Source: Erythroxylum novogranatense | Lineage: Eukaryota; Streptophyta; Magnoliopsida; Malpighiales; Erythroxylaceae | NCBI GenBank assembly: GCA_029891385.1 | Contig: CM057229.1 | Span: 3,411,001-3,475,000, forward strand | Length of the DNA: 64,000 nt | Direction of reading: 5' to 3' | Shown here: positions 59,420 through 64,000 of the stretch, in pieces | How the letters are laid out: each line of letters opens with the position of its first letter | Numbering within the stretch: position 1 is the first letter of the stretch | Made by a program: the position numbers and the translations under genes | The notes under the pieces: model-generated | Told to the model about the DNA's origin: nothing | The model's input: only the letters and a program-made list of their open reading frames with translations | Databases searched by the model: none

Positions 59420-60016
59420 GAACTGAGGTCCCAAGGATCTCATCTTGGCGACCGATCGACCGCAGTCAATTTGTGTCAATGCCGAGCGAGTCTTGTCTTG
59501 GCGACCTGACCGAGCAATTGGCGAGGGTGATCAATGATCCTGAGTATCTCGTCACGGCGACCTGGTCGATCGATAGTCAAGGTCGAGCGGTCCCAAGGAT
59601 CTTGTCTTGGTGACCCGACCGACCGTAGTCGGTTTATGGAGATGCCGAGCGATGGCGAGCGAGGTCCCAAGGATCTTGTCTTGGCGACCCGACCGACCGT
59701 AGTCGGTCTATGGAGATACCGAGCGATAGCGAGCGAGGTCCCAAGGATCTTGTCTTGGCGACCCGACCGACCGTAGTCGGTCTATGGAAATACAGAGCGA
59801 GATCCCAAGGATCTTGTCTTAGCGACCCGACCGACCGTAGTCGGTCTATGGAGATGCCGAGCGATGGCGAGCGAGGTCTCAAGGATCTTATCTTGGCGAC
59901 CCGACCGACCGTAGTCGGTCTATGGAGATGCCAAGCGATGACGAGCGAGGTCCTAAGGATCTTGTCTTGGCGACCCGACCGACTGTAGTCGGTCTATGGA
60001 GATGCCGGGCGATGGT
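59420..60016 (+). repeat. 74-bp tandem repeat inside the Tat element
   Basis: Six close units begin at 59591, 59665, 59739, 59803, 59877 and 59951, spaced 74 bp except one of 64 bp; degenerate units reach back to about 59420. Each has TCCCAAGGATCTTGTCTTGG and a stem GACCGAC/GTCGGTC. It lies between the ends of the two convergent coding units. Confidence 0.9.
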
Positions 60017-60205
60017 TGATTTGATTTTTTACTCTTTTCCACACATAATGGAACTTTTTACTGGCAAGAAATCTGAAAACCCCTTTATTGATGATAATGA
60101 GGTTTTGGGCCGTTAAAAAACCTGTCTGGCAGGGACAGAAAAAAGGTTCCCACACGTTGTATACAAAAACTATAATAAGTAAAGATTAACTAAAATAGAA
60201 CTTAT

Positions 60206-61280
60206 CTATTGATAGAAAGCCTTCAAATTCCGAGAGTGCCAAGGCCTTGGTAGAACCTTCCCTTTCGCATTGTGTAGGATGTAAGAACCATGCCCGACTT
60301 GTTTAAGCACCCGATAAGGTCCTTTCCACGTCTGTCCGAGCTTTCCAGGATGCTTCCCGGCCGCCTCGGCCTTTCGCAGGACATACCCGCCTATCTTTAC
60401 ATCGCTCGGCTTTACCCTTCTGTTGTAGGATTTTGTCGCTTTTTGCCTGATCGCTTCTGATCGAGCGGCTGCTCTTTCCTTGTCCTCACTGAGGAGAACG
60501 AGTTCTGCTTTGCGGGCTTCATCATTCCTCTCTTCTTCATAGCCCGACACCCTTTAATTATGCAATGCCACTTCTACTGGAACCAGGGCTTCTGCCCCGA
60601 AGGTCATTCTGAACGGTGTTTTCCATGTGGCTCCGTTCGGTGTGGTTCTGTATGCCCACAACACTTCGTCTAGTTCTTCCACCCAGGTCTTTCGGCCATC
60701 TAGGCGCTTCTTGAGAGCATTCATTTTCTTTTTATTGGTGTTCTCCGCGAGACCGTTGCTTTGGGGATGGGCCTAAAGTCGATTGTAACGATCTTTAGTC
60801 GGTCGCAGAAATCTCTGAACTTGTCGTTGTCGAACTGCCGACCGTTATCCGTAACCAACACCATGGGCATCCCGAAGCGGGTAAGTATATTCTTCGTCAC
60901 AAAGTTCTCTACCTTCTGCTCAGAAATTGTAGCGACCGCTTCCGCTTCTGCCCATTTGGTGAAGTATTCCACCGCCACTATCAAGAACTTCTTCTGCCCA
61001 GGACCAAGAGGGAAGGGCCCCAGTATATCCATTCCCCATTGAACGAACAGTATAGGATGGCTCACAATTTTCATCCTCTCGGTCGGCTGGTGAGACAGGC
61101 TACTGTTTCTCTGGCAGGCCTCACATCGGTCGACTTTCTCCTGGCAGTCTCTTCTCATTGTCGGCCAGTAGTACCCATGTACGATCATCGTGAGCCAACA
61201 TTCGCCTCCTACGTGGTTTCCAGACATCCTTCATGGACTTCGCCATTGCACCGCTTCGGCTTCTTCTTCATTCAAGCTTG
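60206..61280 (-). pseudogene. Tat-element integrase
   Basis: GYYWPTMRRDCQEKVDRCEA gives the HHCC zinc region (second Cys pair CEACQ), then WGMDILGPFPLGPGQKKFLI (first Asp), VLVTDNGRQFDN (second Asp), and HPQSNGLAENTNKKKMNALK in another frame with the catalytic Glu. The C-terminal domain WKGPYRVLKQVGHGSYIL ends at 60206. A frameshift near 60775, a stop at 60554 and a shift near 61225 break it. It joins the cDNA to host DNA when intact. Confidence 0.85.
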
Positions 61281-61348
61281 AGCGGTGGCGGTCGTAAGAT
61301 CGCTTGTATAGAGTGTAGTTAACGACCGTGTACTCAACGCCTTTATTC

Positions 61349-61950
61349 TTAGTTTCTTGGCCTCCACGCGTCTTCCTGTTGTTTTCCCTTCAAAAGGTAT
61401 TGTGTGATCGGTTCCGTCCAACTCGATCGACTGGTACTTACGTCGAGAGCTTCCTTGGCTTTTTGAATGCTAGGTCGGTCTAGTCGTTTGACCAGAACAT
61501 TGTTCATGGCATCGCGGTCGGAAGCCATTTTGGAGAGCGCATCCGCTTTAGCATTTTGAGCTCGTTCTATTACATTGATGGCATTGTTGAAATTGCTCAA
61601 CTCTGCTTTACTGACTCGGTACTTGATCATGTTGTTCCCTCGGCCTCATCGCCCGGTGACTTGGCCGACCACCACTGGCTATCACTATATATCTTTAGAT
61701 GCCTTATCTCCATTTCCTTAGCGATTGGAGACCGGTTATCGAGGCCTCGTATTACGCCGTTATTGGAGGCTTTGAACTCAAGCGAAGGGCATATTCTACC
61801 TTTTCTTCATCATGCGGGTTGATCAAGACTACTCCGCCCACATCCCTCGGCATTGGACGACCGTCAACAAACAAGCTCGAGCGAGAACCGCTCGTCCTCG
61901 AGCTAGGTTGGCTCATCTCCGCGATGAAGTGCGCCAACACTGCACTTTAA
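61349..61950 (-). pseudogene. Tat-element RNase H
   Basis: SSLFVDGRPMPRDVGGVVLI (first Asp) and EEKVEYALRL precede a frameshift. The middle (EMEIRHLKIYSDSQ) is readable in other frames, and IKYRVSKAELSNFNNAINVI, RAQNAKADALSKMASD follow. It would degrade the RNA strand during reverse transcription. Broken by at least two shifts. Confidence 0.8.
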
Positions 61951-62639
61951 TGGTCGACGAGTCTGTACTTATATGTCGAACTCTCCAGCTCTCTACCGCC
62001 CACTTTATTAGCCGATTTCGAAGTTTGGGCTTTTGAAACCGCTCGAGGGTTGGTCGGTCCATACCTCAATTGTATGACTTTGGAAGTAGGGCCTTAGCTT
62101 CCGAGCCGCCATTATCAGGGAGAGGGCTAGTTTCTCTATAGGCGTGTATCGCGTTTCCGATCTGGTCAATACTTTGCTGACGTAATAGACAGGGTGTTGT
62201 TCGTTTCCTCCGACCGAATAAGTACCATGTTGATCGACCCTCCGTAACCACCAAGTATAAGATCGGGTTCTCTCCTCTACCGGCTTTGCGGGATAAAGGT
62301 GGACAAGTATTGCTTTAAGTGTTGAAAAGCTTTCGCATTCGTCCGGCCATTGGAATTGGGTTCGTTAAGCCTTCCTTAAGATTTTGAAAATGGGAGTTAC
62401 TTGTTTCCCAATCTGGAGATGAATCGCTTAGAGACTATCCGTAGGTCAATACCGCACTTCTTTTAAGCATTGGCGAGGGCATTTGGATGATGGCTTCGAT
62501 CTTCTCTGGATTAGCCTCGATCCCCGTTGGTGATCATAAACCCTAGGAATTTTTGGATGTCACCCAAGCGCATTTTCGAGTTGGTTTCATCGAAATTTAT
62601 TGTGGTCTGGAAGACTTCTTGAGATCTTCCACGTGCTTC

Positions 62640-63210
62640 GTGGCCGTCTTACTTTTGACCACCATATCATCCACATAAGCTTCCACCGACCGCCGATCTG
62701 TTTCTTAAAGACTTCCATGACGAGTCGTTGATAGGTCGCCCATCGTTCTTCAAGCCAAAGGCATTACTTGATAGCAATATGTGCCTTGATCGGTTATGAA
62801 GGCGGTCTTTCTTCGTCTTCAGACTCATTTGAATCTGGTGATAGCGAGAAAGCGTCGAAGTGAGAAGTTCATGCCACGAGGTAGAGTCTACTATTTGGTC
62901 GATCTTGGGCAAGGAAGCATCCTTTGGACATGCTTTGTTCAAATCGGTGAAATCTATGCACATTCTCCACTTCGTTCTTCTTTTCACTAAAACCACATTG
63001 TGAGCCATTCGGGTACTTGACTTCTCGGATGAACCCGGCCTCGAGTAATTTTCTACTTCTTTCTCGATCACTTACATCGCTCCTTGCGTGCCATCGCTTC
63101 TTCCATGCGATCGACATGTAGTCATGCCGAATACCGAGGAGTGCGACGAACCGATCGGAAAATTCTAGGCATGTCGCTCGGCACCCAAGCAAGATCGATC
63201 TATTTTTCAC
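62640..63210 (-). pseudogene. Tat-element reverse transcriptase
   Basis: LLEAGFIREVKYP, then KWRMCIDFTDLNKACPKD, LPKIDQIVDSTS, FGLKN and the catalytic YVDDMVVKSK (about 62650-62677), spread over all three - frames. Losses of one or two bases, mostly in short runs, cause the shifts. 61951-62640 should hold the rest of the RT and the linker to RNase H but reads poorly. Confidence 0.8.
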
Positions 63211-63398
63211 CAGACGATCATGATCTCTTTAACGAGTCGCCTGCGGCTGGAGCCTAGGTTTGTGAATTTAAAGGTCGACCGTCGATCCGACCATTGTGTT
63301 TCTTCCACTGGGTTCATCCTATCCATCTCCTCGTCGGCTCTCACATCAAGAGAGCTCGTCAGGACTACCGCCCCATCTAATGTCTTCGTTTCCGCTAA

Positions 63399-63990
63399 TT
63401 AATATTCCCTGGCAATTCTCTGCTGACCCCTGACAACACCAACTCCGTGGGGTGTCGGGAACTTCATAACTTGGTAGTAGGTGGAGACGACTGATCTGAG
63501 GGCATTTTGAGTAGCCCGCCCGATTATTGCATTGTACGCCCCTTGAAACTTTACGACTAGGAACTCAACGTCCCTTTCTATCTGACACGGCTTCTGACCG
63601 AACTTCACTTTCAAGTTCACCCGGGCGAACGGGTAGGCTGACGCCCCAGTTACTCCTTTAATAGAGCCGTCTGTAGGTAGTAGTCGATCTTCGGGTACCT
63701 TCATCTGCTTGAAGGCCTCGTAATACAACAAGTCGACCGAGCTTCCCGTATCAATTATCACCCGCTTCATCTCGTAACCATCCATGTTCAGATTTACCAC
63801 GAGTGCGTCATCATGAGGGCAACTTACTCCATTGAGGTCGGATTCATCGAATGATATCATCCCGTCGTTCTCCCTCGGCTTTTTGGTGGATGAGCCTTTG
63901 CCGACCTATTTGGCATATCTTTTTCTCTCTTTAGTGGTGGATCCGCCTGCTGCATTTCTACTGAATATCATGTTAATAACTCCAGTCGGT
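63399..63990 (-). pseudogene. Tat-element aspartic protease
   Basis: Retroviral-type protease with active site VIIDTGSSVDLLYYEAF, then GVTGASAYPFARVNL, AYNAIIGRATQNAL and STYYQVMKFPTPHGVGVVRG. The frame is clean over 63399-63860, and upstream residues GVINMIFSRNAAGG are typical of the Tat gag-protease junction. One TAG at 63906-63908 interrupts. The frame runs off toward gag at the right edge. Confidence 0.85.
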
Positions 63991-64000
63991 TGGTCGTCTT

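Larger units (their letters stand above)
55779..64000 (-). mobile_element. Tat-lineage Ty3/gypsy element, 5' end beyond window
   Basis: On the - strand, protease (63860), RT, RNase H and integrase (down to 60206) come in gypsy order, then a 74-bp tandem repeat and an opposite-strand accessory ORF before the 3' end. The DLNKACPKD and YVDDMVVKS motifs and the antisense PF04195-type ORF identify the Tat lineage. GC content rises sharply from about 55790, marking the 3' boundary. gag and the 5' LTR are off the right edge. Confidence 0.85.

Noticed and set aside
59420..60016. Possible CRISPR-like array
   Set aside because: Units are contiguous 74-bp repeats with no unique spacers, in a plant retrotransposon.

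Overview
The window is nuclear DNA from a flowering plant, probably a eudicot. The evidence is AT-rich intergenic DNA packed with plant LTR retrotransposons, plant RTE-type and zf-RVT LINE pieces, a plant ZMYM1/hAT-like transposase relative, A-type (CYP82-like) P450 exon scraps, and a decayed plastid atpH fragment. I see no rRNA, tRNA or CRISPR array, and no clearly intact host gene. No new multi-gene system is evident. What is unusual is architectural: nested elements, structured LTR DNA, and a spliced antisense ORF inside a Ty3/gypsy element.

Bases 1-23591 are one nested cluster. A long-LTR, non-coding (LARD-like) Ty3/gypsy-type element, family A, lies on the + strand. Its 5' LTR (1-1512 plus 17065-17700) is split by a - strand LTR of a second family, B (13133-17064). 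That LTR in turn holds a - strand family A relative (1513-13132). The + element has a Met-tRNA primer site at 17705, a polypurine tract at 20711 and a 3' LTR at 20724-23591. Its end cuts a ZMYM1-like gene (23564-24391, -).

Bases 24392-38596 hold a complete but dead Ty1/copia element (25061-33015, -) with a perfect TTGAT target duplication and an antisense LINE inside its reverse transcriptase. They also hold a 4.6-kb solo LTR of family B (33969-38591) with a TGTGG duplication. Bases 38597-53520 are a mosaic: a gypsy gag and leader remnant enclosing plastid atpH DNA, two decayed copies of one copia family, an RTE LINE ending near a 260-bp microsatellite, MITEs, two fragments of one P450 exon, and a nearly full-length Tork-like copia gag-pol (48156-52267) broken by one frameshift and five stops. 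A short ORF with an internal duplication follows (53205-53517), then about 2.2 kb of AT-rich DNA.

From about 55780 to the right edge, base composition changes sharply. This is a Tat-lineage Ty3/gypsy element on the - strand (protease, RT, RNase H, integrase). It carries an opposite-strand accessory ORF (56930-59244, PF04195-like domain plus coiled coil) with its own TATA box and a phase-consistent intron, and a 74-bp tandem repeat between the two convergent coding units. Its 5' end lies outside the window. Most reading frames here are decayed, so transcription and transposition look mostly past. Some single-base differences cluster in tracts and may be sequence errors rather than decay.
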